From: Streptomyces lomondensis
Lineage (GTDB): Bacteria > Actinomycetota > Actinomycetes > Streptomycetales > Streptomycetaceae
NCBI RefSeq assembly: GCF_014651035.1
Contig: NZ_BMWC01000001.1
Coordinates: 1,023,581-1,087,580 of the forward strand
DNA length: 64,000 nucleotides
Reading direction: 5' to 3'
Every line of letters starts with the position of its first letter. Within the stretch, counting starts at the first letter, position 1. The notes beneath the pieces are model-generated. The model saw only the letters and a list, made by a program, of their open reading frames with translations. It did no database searches and was not told the origin of the DNA. The position numbers were made by a program, and so were the translations under genes. This document shows positions 35,341 to 43,241 of the stretch, in pieces.

Positions 35341-36174
35341 CTACCGGGTGCCTCCGGCGGTCGGGCGGGGGTGGGGTGGGGTGGGGGCGAGGAACAGGGC
35401 CAGGGTCGGGAGCAAGTACAGGAGCCACACCGTGACTTGGAGAGTGGTGGGGTCGGGCTGGAAGTTGAGGACGCCCTTCAGGAGGGTGCCGTACCAGCTG
35501 TCGGGAGGGATCGTGCCGGAGATGTCGAAGGCCTTGTCGGTGAGGCCGGGCAGGAAGTCGGCCTCCTGGAGGTCGTGGAAGCCGTACGCCAGGACGCCTG
35601 CCGCGACCACGACCAGCATGCCGCCGGTGTACGTGAAGAACTTGGACAGGTTGATGCGCAGGGCGCCGCGGTAGAAGAGCCAGCCCAGGAGGACCGCCGT
35701 GAGGAGGCCCAGGGCGACGCCCAGCAGGGGCTTGGGCGTGCCGTCGCTCGCCGCGTGGACCGACGCCCAGACGAACAGGGCCGTTTCCAGGCCTTCGCGG
35801 CCCACCGCCAGGAACGCCGTGGCGACCAGCGCGCCCGTGCCCACCGCGAGCGCCGCGTCCAGCCTGCCGTGGAGTTCCGACTTGAGGTGCCGGGCCGTAC
35901 GGCGCATCCAGAACACCATCCACGTCACCAGCCCGACCGCGAGGATCGACAGGGAGCCGCCGAGCGCCTCCTGTGCCTGGAACGTCAGTTCCTGGGAGCC
36001 GAATTCGAGGGCACAGCCGAAGCCGAGCGCGAGGGCGACCGCGACGCCGATGCCCGCCCAGATCGGCTTCAGCGCGTCCCTGCGGTCCGTCTTGACCAGG
36101 TAGGCGATGAGGATGCAGACGACGAGACTGGCCTCCAGGCCCTCGCGCAGACCGATCAGATAGTTGGAGAACAC
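35341..36174 (-). CDS. efeU: Iron permease EfeU (FTR1 family)
   Basis: A 277-residue membrane protein with about seven transmembrane helices. The two iron-permeation motifs are present: R-E-G-L-E-A at residues ~10-15 and R-E-G-L-E-T at ~127-132. These carry ferric or ferrous iron through the membrane, usually with the EfeO and EfeB partners. GTG start at 36174, 6 bp after the truncated efeB stop. Since efeO and the 5' half of efeB are missing, the system is either simplified or broken. Confidence 0.9.
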   Translation of the reverse strand: MFSNYLIGLREGLEASLVVCILIAYLVKTDRRDALKPIWAGIGVAVALALGFGCALEFGSQELTFQAQEALGGSLSILAVGLVTWMVFWMRRTARHLKSELHGRLDAALAVGTGALVATAFLAVGREGLETALFVWASVHAASDGTPKPLLGVALGLLTAVLLGWLFYRGALRINLSKFFTYTGGMLVVVAAGVLAYGFHDLQEADFLPGLTDKAFDISGTIPPDSWYGTLLKGVLNFQPDPTTLQVTVWLLYLLPTLALFLAPTPPHPRPTAGGTR

Positions 36175-36180
36175 GGTCCC

Positions 36181-37068
36181 TCACGTCTCCTCGGAGAACA
36201 GCGTGCTGCCCCACCAGTCGTCCTTGTCGCGGACGCCGGGCGGGACGGCGAAGACCGCCGAAACCACATGCTGGATGTACTCGTTGAGCGCGTCCGCGGC
36301 CAGGTTGCGCTGGATCGGGATGAAGCCCTTGCGGACGTCCCGCTGGTAGGCCAGGAAGAACAGGCCCGCGTCGAGCCGGCCCAGACCGTCCGTGCCGTCC
36401 GTGAAGGAGTAGCCGCGGCGCAGGATCGTCGCCCCCTGGTTGGAGTCGGGGTGCGCCAGGCGGACGTGCGCGTCGGGCTTCATGGCCTTCAGGAACGGCT
36501 CGTCGCGCTCCTTCGCCCTGCCGACCGGTGCGCCCTCGCCCTTGTCCCGGCCGAAGATGTCCTCCTGCTCCTGGAGCGAGGTGCGGTCCCAGGTCTCGAT
36601 GTGCATGCGGATGCGGCGGGCCACGAGGTAGGAGCCGCCCGTCATCCAGGGCGGGCCGTCCTTCTCGTCCACCCAGACGAACTCCTTCAGACGGGCCGTT
36701 TCCGTGCCCGCGATGTTGCGCGTGCCGTCCTTGAAGCCCATCAGGTTGCGCGGGGTCTGCGCCTCGGGCGTCGTCGAGGACGTCTTGCCGAAGCCGAGCT
36801 GGGACCAGCGGATGACGACCTTGCCGAAGCCGATGCGGGCCAGGTTGCGGACCGCGTGGACCGCCACCTGCGGGTCGTCCGCGCAGGCCTGGACGCACAG
36901 GTCGCCGCCGCTGCGGGTCCGGTCCAGGTTGTCGCCCGCGAACTTCGGCAGGTCGACCAGGGCCTCCGGGCGGTGGTCCGCGAGGCCGAACTTCCCGAAC
37001 AGGCTCGGGCCGAAACCGAGCGTGAGGGTCAGGCGGGAGGGCTTCAAGTGGCTCAAAATCGCCCCCAT
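36181..37068 (-). pseudogene. efeB: 5'-truncated efeB (Dyp-type peroxidase/deferrochelatase)
   Basis: The frame encodes about 295 residues of an EfeB-type DyP peroxidase, beginning M-G-A-I-L-S-H-L-K-P-S-R-L-T-L-T. Intact proteins have a Tat signal and ~100 or more residues before the equivalent K-P-S-R-L-T-L-T; none of that is present, and the region upstream is the hmuV 3' end in another frame. The remaining part retains G-F-K-D-G-T (catalytic Asp) and V-R-L-A-H-P (heme His candidate). Loss of the signal and of the first ferredoxin-like half-domain suggests a non-functional or cytoplasmic remnant. A deletion joining hmuV to efeB is the simplest explanation. Confidence 0.7.
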
Positions 37069-37085
37069 GGTCCGGCCAAGCAGGG

Positions 37086-37907
37086 TCAAAGGTCTCGTCT
37101 CGGGATGATCAGCGGCGTTTCCGTCCGCGGGTGCGGGAGGACCTCGACGGGCTGGCCGTAGACGTCGGACAGCGCTCGCTCGGAGAAGACCTCGGCGGGT
37201 GTGCCCTCCGCCGCGACGCGACCGGCGCACAGGAGCGCGACCCGGTGCGCGTAGGCCGCGGCGATTCCCAGGTCGTGCACCACCACGACCACCGCGTCAC
37301 CGGCGTGCGCCCTGGACCGGCACAGGCGCAGCACCAGCTCCTGGTGCCGCAGATCGAGGGCCGCGGTCGGTTCGTCGAGCAGGAGGAGGGGCGTCTGCTG
37401 GGCCAGGACCCGGGCGAGTGCCACCCTGGCCCGCTCGCCGCCGCTGAGCGCGGAGAAGGGGCGGGCGGCGAACGCCGTGACCTCGGTGGCGGCCATGGCC
37501 GCGGCGACCGCCCGGTCGTCGGCGGCAGGGGAGGCGGCGTGCGGGGCCCTGCCCATGCGGACGACCTCCGCCACCGTGAAGGGGAACGAGAGCGTCGCCG
37601 ACTGGGGGAGGACCGCTCGGCGCAGGGCCAGGTCGGGTGCGGACCAGTCCGCCGCAGGCCGGCCGTGGATCAGGACCAGCCCCTGCGCGGGCGGGACATC
37701 GGCCGCCAGGGCGCCCAACAGGGTGGACTTTCCCGCCCCGTTGGGGCCGACCAGGGCCAGTACCTCCCCGGCGCGGACCGTGAGGTCGACGCCCTTCAGC
37801 ACCTCGCGGGCGCCGAGCCGGACATGGAGGCCCCGGGTCTCGGCCAGGACGTCGCCGGGCACGGGCGCGGCGGGCGGGACGGGGCGTCGGGCACGCAGGC
37901 GGATCAC
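37086..37907 (-). CDS. hmuV: Heme ABC transporter ATP-binding protein HmuV
   Basis: A 273-residue ABC ATPase. Walker A reads G-P-N-G-A-G-K-S-T (near residue 54), the signature L-S-G-G-E-R-A-R is near ~153, and Walker B L-L-L-D-E-P is near ~177. It energises heme import through HmuU. The GTG start overlaps the hmuU stop (GTGA), so they are coupled. The normal C-terminus V-E-V-L-P-H-P-R-T is present, so hmuV itself seems intact. Confidence 0.9.
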   Translation of the reverse strand: MIRLRARRPVPPAAPVPGDVLAETRGLHVRLGAREVLKGVDLTVRAGEVLALVGPNGAGKSTLLGALAADVPPAQGLVLIHGRPAADWSAPDLALRRAVLPQSATLSFPFTVAEVVRMGRAPHAASPAADDRAVAAAMAATEVTAFAARPFSALSGGERARVALARVLAQQTPLLLLDEPTAALDLRHQELVLRLCRSRAHAGDAVVVVVHDLGIAAAYAHRVALLCAGRVAAEGTPAEVFSERALSDVYGQPVEVLPHPRTETPLIIPRRDL

Positions 37908-38989
37908 GCCCAGCCTCCTTGTCGGCGCCGGGTGCGGCGCAGCAGCCAGAAGAAGAACGGGCTGCCGAGCAGAGCGGTCAGCACCCCGAGGGGGAGTTCG
38001 GCGGGCGCGGCGACCGTACGGGCCGTGAGATCCGCCGCCAGCAGGACGAGCGCGCCGAGCAGCGCGCTGCCCGGGATGAGGAAGCGGTGTCCGGGGCCGG
38101 CGGCCATCCGGAGCAGGTGCGGGACCACCAGGCCCACGAAGCCGATGACGCCCGAGACGCTCACGGCCGCCGCCGTCAGCAGCGCGATGACGAGGACCAG
38201 CGTGATCCGCAGCCGCTCCACGTCCACGCCCAGATGCCGGGCGGGACGCTCACCGAGGGCCAGGAGGTCCAGACGGCGGGCGTACAGGGGCGCCACGGCC
38301 AGGCCGATGACCGCGCACGGCAGGACCGCCAGCACCTTCGGCCAGGTCGCCTGGGAGAGCGAGCCCAGCTGCCAGAAGGTGATCTGGTTGACGGCCGCGG
38401 TGTCCGCGACGAAGAGGAACAGCCCGATCAGCGCGCCCGCGAAGGCGTTCACCGCGATGCCGGTGAGGATCAGCGTCACGACCTCCGTACGGCCGCCCGA
38501 ACGCGCCATCGCGTAGACGAGCAGGACCGTCAGCAGCCCGGAGGCGAAGGCGAGGACCGGCACCGTCCAGGTGCCGAGGACGTTCAGGCCGAGGGCGATC
38601 GCCGCGACCGCGCCGACGGCGGCGCCGGAGGAGACGCCGATAACGCCCGGCTCGGCGAGCGGGTTGCCGAACACGCCCTGCATCAGCGCGCCCGCGCAGC
38701 CCAGCGAGGCGCCGACCAGCAGGGCCAGCACGATCCGCGGGAACCGCACGTTCCACAGCACCGACTCGGCGACCCGGTCCAGCTCGCCGCCGCCGAGCCC
38801 GAGCCGGTGCAGCCCGGAGGCCAGGACGTCGGCGACGGGGACGGGGTAGGCGCCGGTGCCGGCGGCGACCGGGACCAGGACGAGGAGGGCGGCGGCCAGT
38901 CCGGCGGTCAGCAGCCAGGCCGTCGGGTGCCGTCTTCGGGGCGGGCTGTCGGGCGGCGTGGTCGTCGTGGGCCTCTCCAGTACGGTCAT
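37904..38989 (-). CDS. hmuU: Heme/iron ABC transporter permease HmuU
   Basis: A 361-residue FecCD-family permease with about ten hydrophobic helices. The family motif A-L-M-Q-G-V-F-G-N-P-L-A-E-P and the later G-V-I-G-F-V-G-L-V-V-P-H are present; the latter faces the ATPase. It starts at ATG 38989, 33 bp downstream of an iron box. The usual substrate-binding lipoprotein HmuT is not encoded here. Heme rather than siderophore is inferred from the nearby heme oxygenase and the HmuV similarity. Confidence 0.88.
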   Translation of the reverse strand: MTVLERPTTTTPPDSPPRRRHPTAWLLTAGLAAALLVLVPVAAGTGAYPVPVADVLASGLHRLGLGGGELDRVAESVLWNVRFPRIVLALLVGASLGCAGALMQGVFGNPLAEPGVIGVSSGAAVGAVAAIALGLNVLGTWTVPVLAFASGLLTVLLVYAMARSGGRTEVVTLILTGIAVNAFAGALIGLFLFVADTAAVNQITFWQLGSLSQATWPKVLAVLPCAVIGLAVAPLYARRLDLLALGERPARHLGVDVERLRITLVLVIALLTAAAVSVSGVIGFVGLVVPHLLRMAAGPGHRFLIPGSALLGALVLLAADLTARTVAAPAELPLGVLTALLGSPFFFWLLRRTRRRQGGWA

Positions 38990-39021
38990 CGGCGCCGCTC
39001 TCAGGTCGAGGTGAGTGGAAT

Positions 39022-39040
39022 TTAGGTTAGCCTTACTTTA
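39022..39040. promoter_or_regulatory. Iron box (DmdR1/IdeR-type operator) upstream of hmuU
   Basis: The 19-bp sequence TTAGGTTAGCCTTACTTTA is close to the DtxR/IdeR consensus TTAGGTTAGSCTAACCTAA, with about three mismatches. It lies 33 bp upstream of hmuU (minus) and 39 bp upstream of the PhzF gene (plus). It should repress hmuU-hmuV, and possibly the divergent gene, when iron is plentiful. Confidence 0.8.
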
Positions 39041-39078
39041 GTGGCTGGCTCTGGCCCGGGCGATGCTTGAATGCCCCC

Positions 39079-39723
39079 GTGACTGACTACGACGTGCTCC
39101 GCGTCTTCTGCGGGCCGAACGGCGGGTACGGCAACGAGCTCGGTGTCGTGCGCGAGGGCTCGCACCTGCCCGAGCGGAGTGACCGGCAGGCGTGGGCCGC
39201 GAAACTCGGGTTCAGCGAGACCGTGTTCGTCGACGACCCCGAGCGCGGTGTGATCGACATCTACACGCCCACCCTGCGGCTGCCCTTCGCCGGGCACCCC
39301 TGTGTCGGGACGGCGTGGCTGCTCGACGTGCCCGAGCTGGTCACACCCGCCGGAGTGGTCGGCGCCCGGCAGGACGGGGAGTTCTGCTGGATCGAGGCGC
39401 GCGCCGAGTGGGTGCCGCCGCGCACGCTGCGCCAGTACGCCACCGCCGCCGAGGTCGACGACCTGGCCGTGCCGCCGCCGGGGGAGTGGGTCTACGCCTG
39501 GGCGTGGGAGGACGAGCCCGCCGGCCGGATCCGGGCCCGGGCCTTCCCCGGCCGGGACGACGGCATCGACGAGGACGAGGCGACCGGGGCCGCCGCCCTG
39601 CTGCTCACCGACCGGCTGGGCCGGGCCCTCAACATCACCCAGGGCGCGGGCTCGCAGATCCTCACCGCGCCCCAGCCGGGCGGCTGGACCGAGGTCGGCG
39701 GCCGGGTCCACCTCGAACGCTGA
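39079..39723 (+). CDS. PhzF-family isomerase-like protein
   Basis: A 214-residue PhzF-fold protein. Motifs are G-N-E-L-G near residue 16 (the loop that holds the catalytic acid in the family), L-P-F-A-G-H-P near ~70 and the end of the second domain E-A-T-G-A-A-A. It lacks some length compared with typical ~280-residue PhzF proteins, so it may be a compact subfamily. Start GTG 39079 is preferred over TTG 39067. The reaction is unknown. The iron box at 39022-39040 lies just upstream. Confidence 0.75.
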   Translation: MTDYDVLRVFCGPNGGYGNELGVVREGSHLPERSDRQAWAAKLGFSETVFVDDPERGVIDIYTPTLRLPFAGHPCVGTAWLLDVPELVTPAGVVGARQDGEFCWIEARAEWVPPRTLRQYATAAEVDDLAVPPPGEWVYAWAWEDEPAGRIRARAFPGRDDGIDEDEATGAAALLLTDRLGRALNITQGAGSQILTAPQPGGWTEVGGRVHLER

Positions 39724-39821
39724 CCCGGGCGGCGCGCGCCCGTACGGGTGGAACAGCGTGTGTGCGCGGCGGCGAACGGGGACCTGTGGGCGTGACCAAG
39801 TACCACCGCGAGAGGATTCTC

Positions 39822-40034
39822 GTGCGCATTCGATCCGCTCTGGCCGTAGCCGCCCTGACCGTCGCCGTCACCGCCACCGGTGCGGCCACCGCCGCCGCCG
39901 GCGACGACGACGGCCGGGACCACCGCGACGGCCGCCACGTGGCGTGCAGCCCGTACTTCGGTGAGCTCGAGGCCGAGACCGCCGAGAGGGAGTGGGGCGG
40001 CGCGGTCTGCCACAACGGTCCGTTCGACATCTGA
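39822..40034 (+). CDS. Small secreted Asp/His-rich protein
   Basis: A 70-residue protein with a clear signal peptide (R-I-R-S-A-L-A-V-A-A-L-T-V, ending near A-T-A-A-A). The mature part starts with a D-D-D-G-R-D-H-R-D-G-R-H stretch and contains two cysteines (V-A-C-S-P and A-V-C-H-N), probably a disulfide. GTG 39822 has AGAGGA upstream. I do not recognise a family. The Asp/His stretch and the location between iron-regulated genes hint at metal binding, but this is a guess. Confidence 0.7.
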   Translation: MRIRSALAVAALTVAVTATGAATAAAGDDDGRDHRDGRHVACSPYFGELEAETAEREWGGAVCHNGPFDI

Positions 40035-40066
40035 GCAGGACGGTCCGACGCTCTCCGGAGCCGGCA

Positions 40067-40099
40067 CCGGGCCCTCTCGCCCCGTGCGAGGGGGCCCGG
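40067..40099. terminator. Bidirectional terminator hairpin
   Basis: A 14-bp stem (one G-U type mismatch) with the 5-nt loop CCCGT lies between two convergent genes, the small secreted protein (ends 40034) and the heme oxygenase (ends 40105). It can serve both. Confidence 0.75.
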
Positions 40100-40104
40100 C
40101 CCGC

Positions 40105-40752
40105 TCACGCCGACAGCGGGAACTCCTCGCCCAGCGCCTGGAACACCGCGTTGTTCAGCGCGTACGCCCGCTTGCACTCGGCCACGATCCGCTGCCGCTC
40201 CAGCTCGTCACCGGGCACCGTGTCCAGCAGCTCCCAGTAACTCCGTTTGAAGGCGGCCGGGTTGGGGATCTCCTCGAAGACGTAGAAGCGGACCCCGTCG
40301 CCCTTCTTCGGGAAACCCCACGTCTTCTCGGCCGTGTCGCGGATGATCTGCCCGCCGGAGAGGTCGCCGAGGTAGCGCGTGTAGTGGTGGGCGACGTAGC
40401 CGGCCGGCCAGGTGCGGGCGCACTCGGTGACCCGCTCCGCGTACTCCAGCGTCGCGGGCAGCGCGCTGATCCCCGACCGCCAGCCCGGGCCGCGCAGGTA
40501 CTCCAGGTCTTGTTCCAGCGAGGCAATCCGGAACAGCTCCGGGCGGACGAAGGGCCCGGCCACCGGGTCCCCGGCCAGCCGCTCGGCGCCGGACTCCAGC
40601 GCCCCGTACACGAACCACAGCTGCTCCGTGTAGCGCGCGAACGCGTCGACCCCCAGTTTGTGCCCCAGCAGGTCGCTCATGAAGGTCGAGCCCCTGACCT
40701 CCTCGTGCTGCTCGCGGGAAGCGGTCCGGATGAGGGTCGAGAAGGATTCCAT
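40105..40752 (-). CDS. Heme oxygenase (biliverdin-producing)
   Basis: A 215-residue all-alpha heme oxygenase. The proximal His region is R-E-Q-H-E-E-V near residue 13, and the distal helix glycines appear in Y-L-G-D-L-S-G-G-Q-I-I near ~125, the family signature. It cleaves heme to biliverdin, CO and iron, releasing iron from heme imported by HmuUV. ATG 40752 was selected over GTG 40761 by alignment with the family start. The promoter has a TTGACC -35 (40784-40789), a TAGAAA -10 (40762-40767) and an iron box between them, and the transcript would begin almost at the start codon. Confidence 0.92.
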   Translation of the reverse strand: MESFSTLIRTASREQHEEVRGSTFMSDLLGHKLGVDAFARYTEQLWFVYGALESGAERLAGDPVAGPFVRPELFRIASLEQDLEYLRGPGWRSGISALPATLEYAERVTECARTWPAGYVAHHYTRYLGDLSGGQIIRDTAEKTWGFPKKGDGVRFYVFEEIPNPAAFKRSYWELLDTVPGDELERQRIVAECKRAYALNNAVFQALGEEFPLSA

Positions 40753-40765
40753 GAGGCCCACTTTC

Positions 40766-40784
40766 TATGGTTAGCCTTACCTAG
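40766..40784. promoter_or_regulatory. Iron box in the heme oxygenase promoter
   Basis: The 19-bp sequence TATGGTTAGCCTTACCTAG matches the DtxR/IdeR consensus core (GGTTAGCCTTACC) and shares GGTTAGCCTTAC with the box near hmuU. It sits between the -35 (TTGACC) and -10 (TAGAAA) elements of the heme oxygenase promoter, so bound repressor would block RNA polymerase. Confidence 0.85.
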
Positions 40785-40857
40785 GTCAATGCCTTGCCGA
40801 CCGGTTGTCGGTAAACTTCCCGACGCCTTGTCGGAAAAAACCTGTGCGGATACGGGA

Positions 40858-40887
40858 ACGGCCCGCCCTCCGAGGAGAGCGGGCCGT
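40858..40887. terminator. Terminator hairpin downstream of methionine aminopeptidase
   Basis: A 9-bp perfect stem (ACGGCCCGC / GCGGGCCGT) with a 12-nt loop, ~20 bp after the stop of the minus-strand aminopeptidase gene. Confidence 0.7.
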
Positions 40888-40906
40888 CCGGCGGTCTGCG
40901 GCGGGG

Positions 40907-41764
40907 CTACGGCAGCGTGAGGATCTCCGCGCCCGTGTCCGTCACCACCAGCGTGTGCTCGAACTGGGCCGTCCGCTTCCGGTCCTTCGTCACGACCGTC
41001 CAGCCGTCGTCCCACATGTCGTACTCGTGCGTCCCGAGCGTCAGCATCGGCTCGATCGTGAACGTCATGCCGGGCTGGATGACGGTCGTCGCGTGCGGGC
41101 TGTCGTAGTGGGGGATGATCAGGCCCGAGTGGAACGAGCTGTTGATGCCGTGGCCGGTGAAGTCCCGGACCACGCCGTAGCCGAAGCGCTTGGCGTACGA
41201 CTCGATGACCCGGCCGATGATGTTGATCTGCCGGCCCGGCTTGACCGCCTTGATCGCCCGGTTGAGGGACTCCCGGGTCCGCTCCACCAGCAGGCGCGAC
41301 TCCTCGTCGACGTCACCCACCAGGTAGGTGGCGTTGTTGTCGCCGTGCACCCCGCCGATGTACGCCGTCACGTCGAGGTTGACGATGTCGCCGTCGCGCA
41401 GCACCGTGGAGTCCGGGATGCCGTGGCAGATGACCTCGTTGATGCTGGAGCACAGCGACTTCGGGAAGCCGCGGTAGCCGAGCGTCGAGGGGTAGGCGCC
41501 GTGGTCGCACATGTACTCGTGCGCGACCTTGTCCAGCTCGTCCGTGGTCACCCCGGGCGCGATCAGCTTCGCGGCCTCCGCCATCGCCCGGGCGGCGATC
41601 CGGCCGGCGACGCGCATCGCCTCGATCGTCTCGGGCGTCTGCACCTCCGGCCCGGTGTACGGCGTCGGCGCGGGCTTGCCGACGTACTCGGGGCGGCGGA
41701 TGTTTCCGGGCACGGAACGGGTGGGGGACAGCTCCCCCGGGACGAGCAGCGACTGGCCAGACAT
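40907..41764 (-). CDS. map: Type I methionine aminopeptidase
   Basis: A 285-residue protein. The metal-ligand residues of the M24A family are visible: L-D-V-T-A-Y-I and H-G-D-N-N-A-T (Asp pair), T-G-H-G-I (His), F-T-I-E-P (Glu) and F-E-H-T-L-V-V (Glu). It removes the N-terminal methionine from new proteins. The N-terminus has an extension (about 1-40) common in actinobacterial forms. ATG 41764 begins [10 protein letters not shown]. Confidence 0.93.
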   Translation of the reverse strand: MSGQSLLVPGELSPTRSVPGNIRRPEYVGKPAPTPYTGPEVQTPETIEAMRVAGRIAARAMAEAAKLIAPGVTTDELDKVAHEYMCDHGAYPSTLGYRGFPKSLCSSINEVICHGIPDSTVLRDGDIVNLDVTAYIGGVHGDNNATYLVGDVDEESRLLVERTRESLNRAIKAVKPGRQINIIGRVIESYAKRFGYGVVRDFTGHGINSSFHSGLIIPHYDSPHATTVIQPGMTFTIEPMLTLGTHEYDMWDDGWTVVTKDRKRTAQFEHTLVVTDTGAEILTLP

Positions 41765-41822
41765 GCCAGCGAGTCTAACCAGCCGCCGTGGGGGAACATG
41801 TCGGTGGCGAGAGGAGCTGGTC

Positions 41823-42053
41823 ATGGCCCTGTTCAAGAAGCGGACGGTCGGCAAGCCGGGCGAGTGGTACTACTGCCTGGAGCACAAGAAGGTCGAAGAG
41901 GGGCCGGAGTGCCCGGGCAAGGACCGCTTCGGCCCGTACGCGAGCCGCCCGGAGGCCGAGCACGCGATGGAGACCGCCCGCGAACGCAACCTCCAGTGGG
42001 AGAACGACCCCAGGTGGCACGACGCCCCGGCGGGCGGCCGCGAGGAGCACTGA
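41823..42053 (+). CDS. Small conserved charged protein
   Basis: A 76-residue soluble protein, [23 protein letters not shown], with two Cys (about residues 18 and 30) and an [15 protein letters not shown] helix. It is typical of small Streptomyces proteins with an SPOR-like or modification-module core, but I cannot name a function. GAGGAG lies 9 nt before ATG 41823. It is divergent from map by 58 bp. Confidence 0.75.
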   Translation: MALFKKRTVGKPGEWYYCLEHKKVEEGPECPGKDRFGPYASRPEAEHAMETARERNLQWENDPRWHDAPAGGREEH

Positions 42054-42160
42054 CGTACCGCGACGCCCGGGGCCGACGCCGCCCCGGGCGTTCGTCGCGT
42101 CCGCGCTCAGCGGTGCGGGCGTCGACGGCGGTGCGGGCGTCGGCGGCGGTGCCGGTGACT

Positions 42161-42510
42161 GGGTCGTCGACCATGGCTGGCGGCCGGGCCCCGGGTGCGG
42201 TCGCCGGGCGGGTTCCCGCCGGGCCCTGGGCGCGGTCGCCGCGAGGGCTCCCGCGCGGGTTCCTGCCGGGCCCTCGGTTGTCGTGCGGTTTCCTGTCTGG
42301 TCCCGGGTGTGGCCGGTGTCGGGGGCGGGGTGGTTGATCATGGCCGGCGGCCCGGCTCCGGGCGCGGTTGTCGCGCGGGTTCCCGTCTGGTCCCGGGTGT
42401 GGCCGGGGTCGACGACGGGGTGGTCGATCACGGTCGGCGGCCCGGGCCCGGGCATGGTTGTCTCGCGGGCTCCCGCCCGGCCCCGGGCGCGGTCGCCGTG
42501 AGGGGTCCCG
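42161..42510. repeat. Intergenic ~90-bp imperfect tandem repeats
   Basis: About four degenerate units occur between the convergent genes ending at 42053 and 42518. Two 90-bp units are clearest (42331-42420 and 42421-42510), and a third (42241-42330) is degraded at its 5' end. Shared blocks include TGATCATGGCCGGCGG-like and TCCCGGGTGTGGCCG. On the minus strand one frame stays open with a 30-residue repeat, but it lies after the neighbouring gene's stop. I see no gene in this 464-bp stretch. Confidence 0.75.
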
Positions 42511-42517
42511 CCGCGGG

Positions 42518-43123
42518 CTACCACCGTGCCGGCGGCGGTGCCGTCAGGTGTTCCGCCAGTCTCGACACCCGGTCCCGGAAGCGGCGTCGGCCCCGCGGCG
42601 GGGCCGGGAGGGCGTTCTCGCCGGCCGCCGCGCTGACCAGGTGCTGGACGGTGTCCAGGTCCAGCTCCGAGCCGTCGGGGACGGCCAGGGCCTCGTGGGC
42701 CATCGCGGGCAGCTCGCCCTGGCCGGGGCCCAGCGCCAGGACCGTCGCCCCGGCCCGACGGGCGCCGGACACCCTTTCGAGGAGGGGCGCGCAAGGGGGA
42801 TCGGGGCTCACCACCAGGAGTGTCTCGCCGCGCCGGGCCGCCTCCAGCCGGCCGAGGCCCACCGCCAGGTGCGCCGGATCCGAGGGGCGCGCGTCATGCC
42901 GTACCAGCGTCGGGGCCAGCTCCGGCGTGCCCGACCACGCGGCCTCGTCCACCAGGTGCGCCGCCAGATGCCACGGCTCGTACTGCGGCGTGCCGACGAG
43001 CAGCAGCCCGCCCCCGTGCGACACCACCGACCCCCGCAGAGCCCCGGCGAACCGCCGGGTGGCCCCCAGCCACTCCGTCCCGGCGAGCACTTCCCGCAGC
43101 AGCGCGACCCGTACGGCATCCAT
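42518..43123 (-). CDS. SIS-like domain hypothetical protein
   Basis: A 201-residue protein. The pattern G-E-T-L-L-V-V-S-P-D-P-P followed by a helix (A-P-L-L-E-R-V-S-G-A-R-R-A-G-A-T-V-L-A-L) resembles the Rossmann-like strand-loop-helix of SIS (sugar isomerase) domains. The N-terminal half is helical (L-R-E-V-L-A-G-T-E-W). Catalytic residues are not obvious, so it may be a non-enzymatic sugar-phosphate binder. Start ATG 43123. I am not sure of the family. Confidence 0.65.
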   Translation of the reverse strand: MDAVRVALLREVLAGTEWLGATRRFAGALRGSVVSHGGGLLLVGTPQYEPWHLAAHLVDEAAWSGTPELAPTLVRHDARPSDPAHLAVGLGRLEAARRGETLLVVSPDPPCAPLLERVSGARRAGATVLALGPGQGELPAMAHEALAVPDGSELDLDTVQHLVSAAAGENALPAPPRGRRRFRDRVSRLAEHLTAPPPARW

Positions 43124-43241
43124 GGGACCGCATCCTGCCCGAACCGGTCACTCGTGACGTGGAGTTCACTCCGCATTCGCCCGGCCTGGGTAGGCGGACC
43201 GGTCACCCATTCCGTCGTCGAACGACCGGAGGAGCCCGCCG

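Noticed and set aside
37069..37230. Extended efeB start at 37230
   Set aside because: The extra codons lie in the hmuV gene in another frame and do not resemble the EfeB N-terminus.
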